Below are positions 10,853 to 21,827 of a DNA stretch of 64,000 bases, piece after piece. Position 1 is the stretch's first letter. Every line of letters starts with the position of its first letter. Origin of the DNA: Diadophis punctatus similis (taxonomy: Eukaryota > Chordata > Lepidosauria > Squamata > Dipsadidae); assembly GCA_023053685.1 (NCBI GenBank), contig JALIGW010000014.1, positions 18,075,308-18,139,307 on the forward strand, written 5' to 3'. The translations under genes and the position numbers were made by a program. The notes under the pieces were generated by a model. The model was given only the letters and a program-made list of their open reading frames with translations, was not told the origin of the DNA and made no database searches.

Positions 10853-11060
10853 AAGTTAGAATATTAGAGCCACTTTGGATCCTGGGAAGAAATGCTTGTC
10901 ACCTTCAGTGCCCAATCTGAAAATAAAAGAACAGGGAAGAAAGCTGCACCTGGTCCATGCGTCTCGTGATCTTGATCTTCCATGAGCTTCCTACTCTTTC
11001 TGACGGTCTTTGGGCATTGCACGCATCACTCAGGGCTGAACCAAGCTGGACTGTCTATAG

Positions 11061-11156
11061 CAGGGGTCTCCAACCTTGGCAACTTTAAGACTTGTGGACT
11101 TCAACTCCCAGAATTCAATCCACAAGTCTTAAAGTTGCCAAGGTTTGAGACCCCTG
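11061..11156. mobile_element. hAT palindromic MITE (CTCCAACC family)
   Basis: CAGGGGTCTCCAACCTTGG to its inverted copy, 96 bp, with perfect TSDs GTCTATAG at 11053-11060 and 11157-11164. The centre has lost the usual GCCAGC core. Confidence 0.93.
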
Positions 11157-11164
11157 GTCTATAG

Positions 11165-12387
11165 GGCAAGAGAGATCCCTCAGCTTTGCAGCAGAATTCC
11201 TTCCAGAGGAGAGATTTGTTCAAAAATCTGTACCCAATTATTGCTGCCTTAAGAGTGGCTGCCACCAGGATGTATATCAAGAGATTCTCTCGTTCCAGGG
11301 TGCCAAAGGGCAAGAGCCCCCAAATTTAGAACAATCATAATTTAGTTGCTGCTTTTGTAAAGTGCATGTGTTGCCTTGGAAACGAAGAACCGCAGTGAAC
11401 AACTAAATAACATTTTTGAAGTTGTCATCAATGAATCTTGTTTATAAATATGCAAAGAACATACCCAGTTTGTTGTGCAATAGGCAGATGTGGTAGATGA
11501 TCGTTATATACCGGTAACTCCTTCGGATAAATTTTTGCAAAGTGGAAATGTGTCCTTTTGCAGCTAGGAAGTTTATTATTTAGTAGCTTTGGAGAAAAGC
11601 TGCTCTCTTGTTAAAAGCTCAGGCACCCCCCCAAAAAAACCTGTTTCTTTTAAAGCAACCAAATAACTTTCTGTTTAAACTCTTCCTGTAATTTGATAGG
11701 GAGGGGTGCATGGCTCTGTGCTATCTTAATCTCCATCTTAACTCAGGATATAACAAGAGGCTCAGTCTGGCCAGCAGAGAAATGGGGCAGAAAGGGACGC
11801 CAGTTTTTTTGCTCTTCTGTTTCTTTGCCAGGGCCCATTTGAGATGGATCTGCTGGCTGGAGCACAATTTTTGTCCTGTCTCCTGCCAAAAATTGGCAGA
11901 AAATTGCACCTCTATTTTTCCGACAGCTTGCCCTCAATTTTTGGCAGTGTGATTTCTGGGAACTGTACAAAAGGAGATTGGGAATTCTGCGTGTCTGTGT
12001 GTGATGTGCTCAATATCCTGCTTAGCAGGCACCACTCCTGTCTGAATGCTCTCGGAGGCCGAGATGGATGCATAACGGTCTGTCCTACCCAAAACAAAAT
12101 TGGCAGCAATGAGGCAGGTTTTCAACACACAAATCTGCCAAATTTGTATTTATCGCTTCTCCATTATTGCATTTACATGCTGCCTTTTTTCTTGAAAGCT
12201 ACAACACACATTCTCTCTCTCTCACACACACACACTCAGACACACACACTGTTTTAAGCAAGCGACTGGCTTTGCTGAATGGAGAGTTGAACACATCAGC
12301 ATTTTAACTCTGCCCGTGGAGCCTCAGTTGAGAGAACAAGGAACTCGTAGATTTAATTAAAAATGCTTGGAATTTTTGCAACCAGCT
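11165..12387. other. Unassigned stretch with a short (CA)n
   Basis: Nothing recognised apart from CTCTCTCTCTCACACACACA near 12212-12250. Confidence 0.4.
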
Positions 12388-12548
12388 AAGATTGGCAAAT
12401 ATTTACCTGCTCACTACTGTGGTCAAGATAGCATAATCCACCCATGTCCTCTCCAGGGACTTTCTCAGGCTGAAATATGAACCCAAAAGGTTTGTCACTC
12501 TTTTGTAGTTAGGACGTAACCTTGGCTGAGACATCTTTTTGGTCCTTA
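12388..12548 (+). repeat. Unclassified 160-bp direct repeat, copy A
   Basis: GATTGGCAAATATTTACCTG to CTGAGACATCTTTTTGGTCC is almost identical to 20878-21034. In both places a CR1 fragment follows, after different spacers. I do not recognise the family. Confidence 0.9.
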
Positions 12549-12694
12549 GGTTAACATCTGGGGCTGAGTCAGACCTCGAGGGCATCCAGTGAGCTACATT
12601 ATCTGGTGCCCCCGAAATCATGTGATTTGTTTGGTTCTGATTTGGGGTGTTGTATGAACTTCACTGTTGTGGTTCTAGATTACTTTGGATAAGC

Positions 12695-13230
12695 ATTATG
12701 TTGAAGCTCCCTTCTCCTGCATCTTGTTTTAATGTCTACTGCATCCAGTTTTGGTTACAAAAAAGACATTGAGACTTTGGAAAAAGTGCTCAGAAGAGCA
12801 ACTAAGATGTTTAAGGCCTGAAGACTAAAACATATGAAGAATGGTTGCAGAGTTGGATATGCCCAGCCTAGGAAAAAGAAGAATATGGGAGACATGATAG
12901 CAATATCATAGTATTTGAGGGGTTGCCACAAAGAGTAGGGGGTCAACCTATTCTCCAAACCAACAGAAGGCAGGACAAGAAACAATGGATGGAAACTAAT
13001 CCAGGAGAGAAGCAACCTGGAATTAAGGAGAAACTTCCTAACAGGGAGGACAATTAACCAGTGGAACAGCTTGCCTCCAGAAGTTGTGGGTGCTCCAACA
13101 TTGGAGGTTTTTAAGAAGAGACTAGAAGAGACTCATTTATCTGAAATGGTATAGGGGTCTCCTGCTTGAGCAGGGGGTTGGACTAGAAGATCTCCAAGGT
13201 TCCTTCCAGCTCTATTCTCATTCCTCTATT
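12695..13230 (+). mobile_element. CR1 LINE 3' fragment
   Basis: CTACTGCATCCAGTTTTGGT, GAAAAAGTGC..AGAAGAGCAA, the GTCAACCTATTCTCCAAACC block and the end GGGGGTTGGACTAGAAGATC are in sense. Frameshifts break the ORF. Confidence 0.9.
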
Positions 13231-13284
13231 TGTGTGCATATTTGTTTGGTTCACACAGTCTTTGTATATTATGATTACTGTTTA

Positions 13285-13945
13285 TTGAATTATTATTTAT
13301 TTATTTTATTTTATTTTAGTGTTCTTCTATGCCACCCTACTCCTTGAGGACTCAGGGCGGCGTACAACATTTTAAGGAACAACTAAACAATAAAATTATT
13401 AAAAACAATTTAAAAAGAGTTTTAAAAAAGACATACAAAACCATGCATACATGGGGAAAAGTTGTCCTAAAATCACTTTGCCTGCAGGAAGAGCCATGTC
13501 TTAATGGCTTTTCGGAAGGCCAGCAAGGTGGGGATAATTCGTATTTCTGGGGAAAGTTGGTTCCAGAGAGCAGGTGCCCCTACAGAGAAGGCCCTCCTCC
13601 TAGGCTCCGCCAGCTGGCATTGTTTGGCTGACGGGACCCGGAGGAGACCCACTCTGTGGGACCTAACCGGTCGAAGGGAAGTATGAGATAGGATGCGGTC
13701 CCAAAGATAACCTGGACCTAAGCCATGTAGGGCTTTAAAGATGATAATCAACACCTTGAATTGCACCCGGAGACCAATGGGCAACCAGTGCAGCTGGCGG
13801 AGTATGGGTGTTATGTGGGTGTATCTTGAGACACCCACCACAGCATGCGCAGCCGCATTTTGTACCAGTTGAAGTCTCCGGATACTCTTCAAGGGTAGCC
13901 CCATGTAGAACGCAGCGTATCCTCGAGTTGCAACCATAATGGGGC
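13285..13945 (-). mobile_element. L2-like LINE, 3' end, with RT C-terminal frame
   Basis: On the minus strand 13937-13473 is open for 154 codons: KSIRRLQLVQNAAAHAVVG, ITPILRQLHWLP, RAFSVGAPALWNQL. This is the same segment as at 3.13 kb, with an extra upstream ATRGYAAFYMGL part. The tail (ATTTT/ATTT) lies at 13290-13318. The 5' end is missing, so there is no complete RT. Confidence 0.82.
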
Positions 13946-14312
13946 CTGCTCAAAACCAGTCACCCATGTGACCAACTTGATATTATGACTCTTTTTTGTG
14001 ACTAAGCAATCACTATAATCTTCAAGTGACCACTGAAGTCACTAAGTGAACCTTTTGCTTGCTATGGGGCTATTTAGTAAATCCCAGTTTTCAGCAAAAC
14101 ACTGTAAATTATAGTCACATGACTGGTGGATACTTTAAATGGCCATAAATGCAGCCTGGTTGCCAAGTGCTCAAATTTCGGTCACATGACAATGCAGGAG
14201 GGGCAGCTGTCAGAAATTCAGAATCGGGTCATAAGTACCTTTTAGGGGGATCCATTGCAACTTTGAACAGTCGCTATGTGACCAGTCATAAGTTGAAAAC
14301 TTTCTATACAGA
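13946..14312. mobile_element. Tigger-like TA-type MITE (degraded)
   Basis: Blocks GACTCTTTTTTGTGACTAAG, GGTCACATGACAATGC and CAGTCATAAGTTGAAAACT match the family. The TIRs are worn and no TSD is visible. Confidence 0.55.
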
Positions 14313-14837
14313 TGCATTCTGTTTGCCTCCTGGCATCCAGAAAGGTGCTTTAGAAATATTTTAATTAAATACTTCCTCTGACAAGGCATTTCACCTTTGT
14401 TTCAGTAAATTAAAAGCAGGCATCGTTGCTGCCTGATGGATTGGGTCAGTAGCATTCAGTTGAGAATGTTGTCCAAAATGTTTCTGTTTCATAACAACAT
14501 ATTCCAGTTTCTCTGGCATGAGTTTCCCATCCCATAATATGCCCAATTACTTGACCCGTCCCAGATGGTCAGGCAGGAATTCAAAGAAGAGAGCCAGATC
14601 TGTGTAGGAGTATCCCTGTGTGTAAAAGGTTAGTTGCAGGAAATCTTGATGATTGGCTGAATGAGGAATTGAGCCCACCCAAGTTTCTCTGATGAAGAAG
14701 AAGCTGGGTGGGAGAGTTGAGAGTTCGTTTTTGCAGTAGAACTGAATTTCTGTGTTTATTCAAATCCTCCTATTAAGTTGGGACAAGTTCTGTAAATATT
14801 AATTCAGGACACCAGCTATCAGGCTGGACCTGCAACA
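14313..14837. other. Unassigned stretch left of the DIRS element
   Basis: Nothing recognised. Confidence 0.4.
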
Positions 14838-14955
14838 TTCTCCATGCTAGTGGAGACAGCATCCATGAATGGGTTAACTCCATTTATTATCCAATAGGAC
14901 TGAGTCTGCAAAGTAGATGACACGCCTCTTCTTCCTATGACTTCCGCTTTTTAGA
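14838..14955 (+). repeat. DIRS left inverted terminal repeat
   Basis: GTGGAGACAGCATCCATGAA through AGTAGATGACACGCCTC and TGACTTCCGCTTTTT is the reverse complement, with few differences, of 19236-19342. The first ~30 bases are matched in the internal complementary region. Confidence 0.92.
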
Positions 14956-15596
14956 CTCAGTCTTATCTTGGACAAGACATGGTTTTATGAGCTCCCGTTC
15001 TTGAATACTGTTTCCAAACATCTGGAGAGAAAACTTGCATTCCATCTGTAATTTGAATTGGTGAGAAGGGCTTGCCTGATACCGCCGAAGGCCGCTTTTG
15101 TGGCGGCTAGGCTGCCGGCTGGCAGTCCTAGCAGGGCAGCGTGCACGAGAGAATTCTCCGCCACGCTGACCTGAAAATCAGGTTTTGGCTTCCACCTGCA
15201 GCCTGTGATCGCTGTCGGCTGGCAGCAAAGGCTTTGCGCGCACGAGCTTTGCTCCGCAGTGCCAGGAGGCTCCGCGAAATCAGGAGCTGCATCACGGAGA
15301 TTCCGAGCTGCCATTTCTGAGGGTGAGTTCGCTCCGAGCTGCTTGACAGTGCCTGCCTCGTGTAGCCCTTCGGGAGGCATCTGCATCTGAAGTGGCCTTT
15401 TTGGCGCTAAATGTTGCTGTGGCCGTAATACAGTAGCGCACGAGCCTAGCTCTGCAGCTACAGGATCCCAGGCGAGGAGGTCGCCATTTTGGGCTAGTCT
15501 CGGGCCGATTTATCAGAGGATGAAGGCCCCTCACCTAATCATCCTTCAATTGTTGGCTTATTTTGTCCTCAGCTTTTCAGGTCCTTACTGTTCAAG
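14956..15596 (+). other. DIRS 5' leader
   Basis: GC-rich sequence between the ITR and the first recognisable gag frame. It probably holds the promoter and the gag N-terminus in broken frames. No intact reading frame is assignable. Confidence 0.5.
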
Positions 15597-16111
15597 GTGA
15601 GGACCACCACACGCTTGGGATCCAACCCGGGATCTTCTGACCCAATTTCGGGGTCTACTAACCCAGCAGACACTCTTTTCGTGGAACCCATGGTGGAGGC
15701 CACCCTTCACGCAACCCGTTTTGCGGTTAAAGCCATTGGGTCCTTGGTAGCCTCCAGACTTCTCTTATGGCTAAGACAGTGGCAGGCTGACGCCCGTAAT
15801 AAATTGTGTTTGGCATCGGCTCCCTTTTCGGGGACTAGTTTATTTGGAGATTCCTTGGAACCACTTCTGGTGGAATCCCGGGATAAAAGGAAGATATTGC
15901 CCTCAGTTTCCCGGAGATCAGAGTCATGGCCAGTACCTTATTACCGCCCGTCTTCCTTTCGAGGCAGGAGGGTGGGTTCCAGTTGCAACATTACCAACAA
16001 GCCTTCCCTCCCCAACAAAGTCAGCCTCAGGACTGGCAGGGCAGGCAGTCTACCAGGTACCCTCCTAGGAGATCCTTTCAGGGGGGAGGGGGTCACCCCT
16101 ACAGACGGTGA
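15597..16111 (+). pseudogene. DIRS gag-like protein, frameshifted
   Basis: The first frame (15597 to about 15965) includes ATRFAVKAIGSLVASRLL, then LRQWQADARNK, FSGTSLFGDSLEPLLVESRDK and YYRPSSFRG, which fits the conserved DIRS gag core. It then shifts to another frame (about 15975-16111) with a Gln-rich, Arg/Gly-rich C-terminus (QQSQPQDWQGRQ, RRSFQGGGG) ending in TGA at 16109-16111. The true start is uncertain; ATG/alternative starts before 15597 are possible. One frameshift lies near 15965-15980. Confidence 0.7.
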
Positions 16112-17991
16112 GGAGGTTTACGCGTCCGCTCCTCCCATTGGAGGTCGGCTGTCAATTTTTGTCGACCAATGGGAGGAGACCACTTCGGACGCTTGTGTCA
16201 GGGAGACGGTGAGAACGGGTCTCTCCTTAGAATTTCTGTCCTCCCCTCCAAATTTTTCCCTCCCTTGTCTGATATCCAAGGACAAATCTAAAAGACTCCT
16301 TATGAATTCGGCCATTCAACATCTGCTCGAAATTTGTGCTATCCAACCAGTCCCGGAGGAGCAACGAGGTCGGGGATTTTATTCTCTCCTGTTTCTCGTT
16401 TGGAAATTCTCAGGGGGATGGAGGGCGATATTGGACATTAAGACCCTGAACCATCACATTGTTTACCAACGATTCAAGATGTAATCCCTCCAATCTATTT
16501 TAGAGACCATCAGGAGGGGTGATTTCCTCACATCAGTTGATCTGATGGAAGCGTATCTGCATGTCCCCATACATCCCGGCCACAGGCATTACCTTTGGTT
16601 TTATTACGCAGGCAATCACTATCAGTATCAGGCCCTGCCGTTTGGTCTCTCCTCCACTCCTCGGGTGTTCACCAAGCACCAAGCTGATGGAAGCCCTCCC
16701 CGTCCGCATCCAGTTTTACCTGGATGACATCCTGATCCAATCGACTTCAATAAGTCAGGCTGCTCGGGATCTGGAGACTACTATTCACGTTCTCCAGGAA
16801 CACAGATTCTCCATAAACAGATCCAAAAGTCACCTGGTCCCCACCATGAGGATTCAACATCTCGGGGCGATCATCGACATGGTCGAAACCAAGGTTTTCC
16901 TTTCCCAGGACTGTCAATCCAGCCTGAGGGACATGGCGGCAGGAGTCAAGCATGATCCCACGGTGACTCTCCAGCTCCTGTCCCAGCTACTGGGGAAGAT
17001 GATTTTGTGCATTTCCATCACACCTTGGGCTCAACTTCATTCCAGAAGTCTCCAGTGGTTCCTGCTCCCATTTCAAAGGGAGTGCAGCAGCACCTCTCTT
17101 CGCAGGGTCACAGTTCCCCCAGAGGTCTTTCGGTCGCTTCAGTGGTGGACCTCGGAGGCCATATCCAGAGGCAGCGTATTCCAGGAGCCTCGCCGCCTGG
17201 TCCTGACCACCGATGCCAGTCTCTCCGGCTGGGGAGCTCATCTCCTATCTCACATGACTCAGGGTCAGTGGTCACCGGAGGACCTGACGCACAACATAAA
17301 TTGGCTGGAGCTACGGGCGATCCATCTGGCTCTCATGGAATTCAGGGACATACTGTCAGATCAACATATCTTGGTCCTCACGGACAATGTCGCAGCGAAA
17401 GCTCACATCAACCGCCTGGGGGGCACTCATTCCAGGGCCCTCATGGAGGAAGCGTTGCAACTGGGTCTATGGGCGGAGGTCAATCTCTGGTCCATCTGGG
17501 CTGCTCACATTTCAGGAGTGTCGAACATACAAACGGACTGGCTCAGCCAATCCAGTGTGGACAACTTGGAGTGGCGCCTTCATCCATTGCTTTTCAAGGA
17601 GATTTCAGTCAGGTTCGGTCTTCCAGTGATCGACCTATTTGCTACCAGGGACAACGCTCAACTCCCTCGATTCTTCTCCTGCTTCCCGTCCTCAGGAGCG
17701 GAGGGAGTGGATGCATTATGCAATCCGTGGCCGCAGGGTCTCCTGTACGCCTTTTCACCTCTTCCCATCATCCCAAGGGTCATCCGGAAACTTCTGAAGG
17801 AGAGGGCGGAGCTTCTGCTGCTGGCTCCTGACTGGTCCAGGCGTCCCTGGTTCACGGATCTGGTCAGCTTGTCCATGGCCAGTCCATGGTGGATTCCTCA
17901 GAGCAGGATTCACCTCAGTCAGGGGGCGCTGGTTCATCCGGACCCACAGTGGCTACATCTAACCGCTTGGCAATTGAGCGGCAATTGTTGA
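16080..17991 (+). pseudogene. DIRS pol: reverse transcriptase, RNase H and methylase-like domain
   Basis: The frame opens near 16080, overlapping the gag end, with PPIGGRLSIFVDQWEE, a typical DIRS RT N-terminus. A TAA at 16482-16484 interrupts it (between VYQRFKM and LETIRRGDF). The same frame resumes with SVDLMEAYLHVPIHP and QALPFGLSSTPRVFTK, then shifts near 16670 into the frame that carries the catalytic YLDD (16717-16728) and stays open to TGA at 17989-17991. RNase H follows with LTTDAS (Asp near 17212), ELRAI and LTDN. The last part, DLFATRDN...WPQGLLYAFSPLP...LLLAPDW, matches the methyltransferase-like domain of DIRS elements. RT needs repair at two sites, so the protein is dead. Confidence 0.88.
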
Positions 17992-19044
17992 GGGGAGACA
18001 ATCTTCCAGATCAAGTCATCAGGACCATCCAGGCTTCCCGCAGAGCATCCATCAACAGGATTTACGACGCTACTTGGAGGGCTTTCTGTTACAGCGCAGA
18101 GATTTCGGCCCTTAGAATTATCAGTTACTAAAGTCCTAGAGTTCCTGCAGGAAGGTTTGGACAAGGGTCTTGCTCCTAATACTCTCCGCAGGCAAGGGGC
18201 AGCTCTGTCTTCCGTCTTAACCTGTGGGGCTAAGGACTCTTTATCTCAACATCCAGTAGTTCGACAATTCCTTCGGGGGGCATCCAACCTGTGCCCTCCC
18301 GTTGTTCATCGATATCCCACATGGGACTTGTCAAAGGTTCTCAACTCTCTCACTCTGAGTCCTTTCGAACCTCTTCGAGAGGCCAGCCTACAACATCTGT
18401 CCTATAAGGTTACCTTTCTTCTCGCGATCATTTCTGCATGCAGAATATCAGAACTTGAGGCTCTTTCAATTCGTTCTGACCTTTGTGTTTTCCACACGGA
18501 CAAGGTGGTCTTACATCTCGATCCTACCTTCATGCCTAAGATTAATTCATGGTTTCACAAGGCCCAGGAGCTGGTTCTTCCCAACTTTTGTCCACACCCT
18601 GCTCATCGACTGGAACATAAGTGGCACACGCTGGACGTTCGTAGGGCCTTGAATATCTACATTTCTTGAACTTCTTCCTTTCGTAGATCTGAATCTCTTC
18701 TGGTCTCCTTTCAACCATCCACTATGGGCTCTAAGGTCTCTTCCTCCTCTGTGGGGAGGTGGATCAGAGCCTGCATAGCCAAGGCCTCTGAGATTCAGGC
18801 TCTACCACAACCGAGACAAGTCACCACTCACTTAACGAGAAGTGAGGCTACGTCGGCTGCATGGGCTATGCAGGCTTCGATAGAGGAGGTCTGTCGTGTG
18901 GCCACCTGGTCTTCTCCATCTCCTTTTATTCGCCATTACAAGTTGGACTCTTACGCATCAGCTGAGGCAGCCTTTGGTCGACCGGTTCTTCAACGTGTTC
19001 GAGATGATCAGGAGAGGCAGGACCAGGCCGCACCCTCCCACTAG
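17886..19044 (+). pseudogene. DIRS tyrosine recombinase, frameshifted with one internal stop
   Basis: The ORF starts inside the end of pol in another frame (overlap about 105 bp, normal for DIRS). It reads ...RASINRIYDATWRAFCY, then shifts frame near 18095-18115 into LSVTKVLEFLQEGLDKG. From there it is open except for TGA at 18667-18669. Catalytic residues of the family are visible: Arg in ISACRISELEAL (18442-18444), the H-x-x-R box in HLTRSEA (His 18829-18831, Arg 18838-18840) and Tyr in IRHYKLD (18937-18939). It would integrate the circular cDNA by site-specific recombination. The stop codon TGA could come from CGA by CpG deamination. Confidence 0.88.
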
Positions 19045-19061
19045 GACAGCCAGCTTCGGTA

Positions 19062-19155
19062 TGTCCCATTTATGGATGCTGTCTCCACTAGCATGGAGAA
19101 GGGGTGTTGGTCTTACCTGATATGCTCCTTCTCGTAGCCATGGAGACAGCATCCA
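19062..19155 (+). repeat. DIRS internal complementary region
   Basis: The first half (CATTTATGGATGCTGTCTCC ACTAGCATGGAGA) is complementary to the left end near 14838-14872. The second half (AAGGGGTGTTGGTCTTACCT ... CCATGGAGACAGCATCC) is complementary to the right end 19326-19381. In DIRS elements this region is thought to splint the two ends when the circular intermediate is made. Confidence 0.92.
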
Positions 19156-19235
19156 GCCCCACCCGGATTGGCATCCGGTCCTGTTTCGTCTATGAGCACT
19201 GGGAGCGCCACGCATGTCTGCATCAACACCTTCGT

Positions 19236-19381
19236 CAAAAAAGCGGAAGTCACAGGAAGAGGAGGCGTGTCATCTACTTTGCAAACTTAGTCCTATTGGA
19301 TAATAGACGGAGTTAACCCATTCGTGGATGCTGTCTCCACGGCTACAAGAAGGAGCGTATCAGGTAAGACCAACACCCCTT
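19236..19381 (+). repeat. DIRS right inverted terminal repeat with terminal extension
   Basis: 19236-19342 mirrors the left ITR. 19343-19381 (GGCTACAAGAAGGAGCGTAT ... CACCCCT) is the right-only extension that is matched in the internal complementary region, which fixes the right end. Confidence 0.9.
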
Positions 19382-19485
19382 TTCATTGCAATCTCCTCTC
19401 TTATTGAATGTATTCAGAGTTTTGGATGCATAGTGGGAAAAAGAATCTTGACTCTCAAGACTCCTTTTCCCACTATGTATTCAAA

Positions 19486-19517
<32 letters not shown>

Positions 19518-19540
19518 ACACACACGTGTGTGTGTGTGTA
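19486..19540. repeat. (CA)n followed by (GT)n microsatellite
   Basis: CA repeats with one TA interruption turn into GTGTGT at 19526; the tract ends at the TA target of the next MITE. Confidence 0.97.
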
Positions 19541-19937
19541 CAGGTAGTCATCAACTTACAACAGTTCATTCAGTGACCATTCAAAGTTACAACAGCACTT
19601 AAAAAAGTGTCTTATGACCATTTTTCACAGTTACAACCTTTGTAGCACCCCCCTGATCACGTGATCAAAATTCAGATGCTCGGCAACTGGTTCCTACTTA
19701 GGACCATTGCTGTGTCCCAAGATCATGCGATCCCCTTTTGCAACCTTTTGACAAACAAAGTCAATGAGCAAGCCAGATTCACTTAATAACCAGGTTACTA
19801 ATTTATTAACTGCGGTGATTTAGTTAACAATTGTGGCAACAAAGATCATAAAATGGGGCAAAACCCATTTAGCAAATATCTCACTTAACAACAGAAAATT
19901 TTGAGCTCAATTGTGATTGTAAGTTGAGGACTAGTTG
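19541..19937. mobile_element. Tigger-like TA-type MITE
   Basis: CAGGTAGTCATCAACTTACA to its inverted end GTTGAGGACTAGTTG, flanked by TA on both sides (19539-19540, 19938-19939). The interior has CAGTGACC, CACGTGATC and CACTTAACAACAG blocks. The TA target and TIR suggest the Tc1/mariner superfamily, probably the Tigger/pogo branch. Confidence 0.85.
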
Positions 19938-20095
19938 TATATATATGTATATATGTGCACATATATACAATATATGTGTGAGTGTGTGTGAGAGAGAGTG
20001 AATGCATGCATATATGAGTATGTGGTATGTGTGTGTGTATGTATATATGTATATATGCATAATGTGTGTATGTGTGTGTGTATGTTATTCTTTTG
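19938..20095. repeat. Compound TA/TG microsatellite
   Basis: Alternating TATATG, GTGTGTG and GTATAT tracts. Confidence 0.9.
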
Positions 20096-20401
20096 AGAGT
20101 GGGAATTGGAATTTCATTTTAATGTGTGCCATTGTGTACACAGAGAAGTGACAATAAAGTTATCTATCTATTTAAGCTTGGATTTGTGCTGTTCAGAATG
20201 CATTTTGGATTCCAGCAACTGCCAAGGTCTTCTGTTTTTCGGTGGCTGAAGATTCTTGCATTGTCATTATAATAGCAAGGAGAGCTGAGATTGGGGTAAA
20301 CAGCAGATTTGGGTGCCGAGCATATTTCTATATTGCAACCTTTGAATCTTAGGTTACAAGGACAAGAACACAACCGAATGCAAAACATCCGTGGACTAAC
20401 T

Positions 20402-20504
20402 CGGTGCTTCTCAACCTTGCCAATTGTGGAAGCTGTGTGGACGTCAACTCCCAGAATCCCCCAGACAGCACACAGCTTCAAGTTGCTAAGGTTGAGAAAC
20501 ACTG
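20402..20504. mobile_element. hAT palindromic MITE (TTCTCAACC family)
   Basis: CGGTGCTTCTCAACCTTG to AGGTTGAGAAACACTG. Degraded TSDs GACTAACT and GAATAATT match at 6 of 8 positions. Confidence 0.85.
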
Positions 20505-20877
20505 GAATAATTATTTCAGATTTTGTGTGGGTATTAACCATTGTGCGAAGGTTAGCAGGAATCTTGCTTCTATGGTAGAATGAACAGAATCAGGCACTTT
20601 CCACATGGGATAATTACGGTGCATTTTAATTTATTTTCACTAAGCCTATTTGGAATCTCATTTAGAATCAAATATAAATCTCCCTTGAATCCAGATGCCA
20701 GCGTTTTCCTCCTTCCTCTTCATAGGCCTTGGGGAGGCTTTGCCACATTCTCTGTTTTGCGCAGAAGTGCATCTCTTTGCTTTGGTACCTATTTGTAGAC
20801 ATACCACCCAGGGCAAATTGCTTTAGGATTTAGAAATGTGACTAGCTAATTTTTTTTCTGATACCCTCCTAAAAAAG

Positions 20878-21034
20878 GATTGGCAAATATTTACCTGCTC
20901 ACTACTGTGCTCAAGATAGCATAATCCACCCATGTCCTGTCCAGGGACTTTCTCAGGCTGAAATATGAACCCAAAAGGTTTGCCACTCTCTTGTAGTTAG
21001 GACGTAACCTTGGCTGAGACATCTTTTTGGTCCT
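20878..21034 (+). repeat. Unclassified 160-bp direct repeat, copy B
   Basis: Nearly identical to 12388-12548. The CR1 fragment follows after only about 15 bp. Confidence 0.9.
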
Positions 21035-21044
21035 CTAGTTTTAG

Positions 21045-21475
21045 TTTCTACTGCATCCAGTTTTGGTCACCACATTACAAAAAATATGTTGAGACTTTGG
21101 AAAAAGTGCAGAGAAGAGCAACCAAGATGATTAAAGGCCTGGAGATTAAAACTTATGAAGAATGGTTGCAGGAATTTAGTATGACTAATCTAGAGAAAAG
21201 AAGGACTAGGGGGGACATGATAGCAGTATTGCAGTATTTGAGAGGATGCCACAAGGAGGAAGCGGTCAACTTATTTTCCAAAGCACGAGAGGGCAGGACA
21301 AGAAACAATGGATGGAAGCTAATCAGGGAGAGGAGCAACCTGGAATTAAGGAGAAACTTCCTAACAGGGAGGACAATTGACCAGTGGGACAGCTTGCCTC
21401 CAGAAATCGTGGATGCTCCATCACTGGAGGCTTTTAAGAAGAGACTGGACAGTCACTTGTCTGAAATGGTATAGG
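21045..21475 (+). mobile_element. CR1 LINE 3' fragment with open RT C-terminal frame
   Basis: The frame is open from before 21045 to TAG at 21472-21474: [89 protein letters not shown]. This is the post-RT tail of the CR1 protein. It is one of the best-kept CR1 frames here, but the catalytic part is absent. Confidence 0.9.
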
Positions 21476-21589
21476 CTTTCCTCCTAAAAAAGTTGCATCC
21501 TGACATTTAGTTTCCAACTTGCATACATAAATAGGTTTTCCACTGGAATGGATTAAATAGTTCCCTCTCACTCTTTATATACTCTCCAA

Positions 21590-21752
21590 TCTTGACAACT
21601 TTAAGACTTGTGAACTTCAATTCCTAGAATTCCTAGAATTCAACTTCAGCTCCTAGAATTCCCCAGCCAGCTATGGGGAATGCTGGCTGGGGAATTCTGG
21701 GAGTTGAAGTCCACAAGTCTTAAAGTTGCTAAATTTGGAAACCCGTGAACCA
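21590..21752. mobile_element. hAT palindromic MITE (degraded ends)
   Basis: AACTTTAAGACTTGTGAACT and the inverted AGTCCACAAGTCTTAAAGTT enclose a central GGAATGCTGGCTGGGGAATT. A small internal duplication TTCCTAGAATTCCTAGAATT is present. No clear TSD. Confidence 0.8.
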
Positions 21753-21827
21753 AAGGAAGTCATTCGGAACAAATGATATTGACTTACTTAACTGAATTAA
21801 CTGAATTGTTGAATGCAGACCATAGAG

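Larger units (their letters stand above)
14838..19381 (+). mobile_element. DIRS-like tyrosine-recombinase retrotransposon
   Basis: A 4.5-kb element with the diagnostic DIRS layout: inverted terminal repeats instead of LTRs, gag, an RT-RNase H-methylase ORF, an overlapping tyrosine recombinase ORF, and an internal complementary region near the right end that is complementary to both outer ends. No target-site duplication is seen, as expected for recombinase-mediated integration. Several frameshifts and stops make it non-autonomous. It is GC-richer than its surroundings. DIRS elements are known from fish, amphibians and reptiles. Confidence 0.93.

Noticed and set aside
12388..12548. U1-like snRNA because of ATATTTACCTG
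   Set aside because: Only the 11-base 5' end resembles U1 (ATACTTACCTG). The rest does not match the U1 stem-loops I know, so it is left as an unknown repeat.
14985..15534. Minus-strand frames of 80-133 codons in the DIRS leader
   Set aside because: GC-rich shadows opposite the DIRS 5' region with no recognisable domain.
17007..17831. 274-codon plus-strand frame in the DIRS pol region
   Set aside because: It is the out-of-frame shadow of the RNase H/methylase frame, which carries all conserved motifs.
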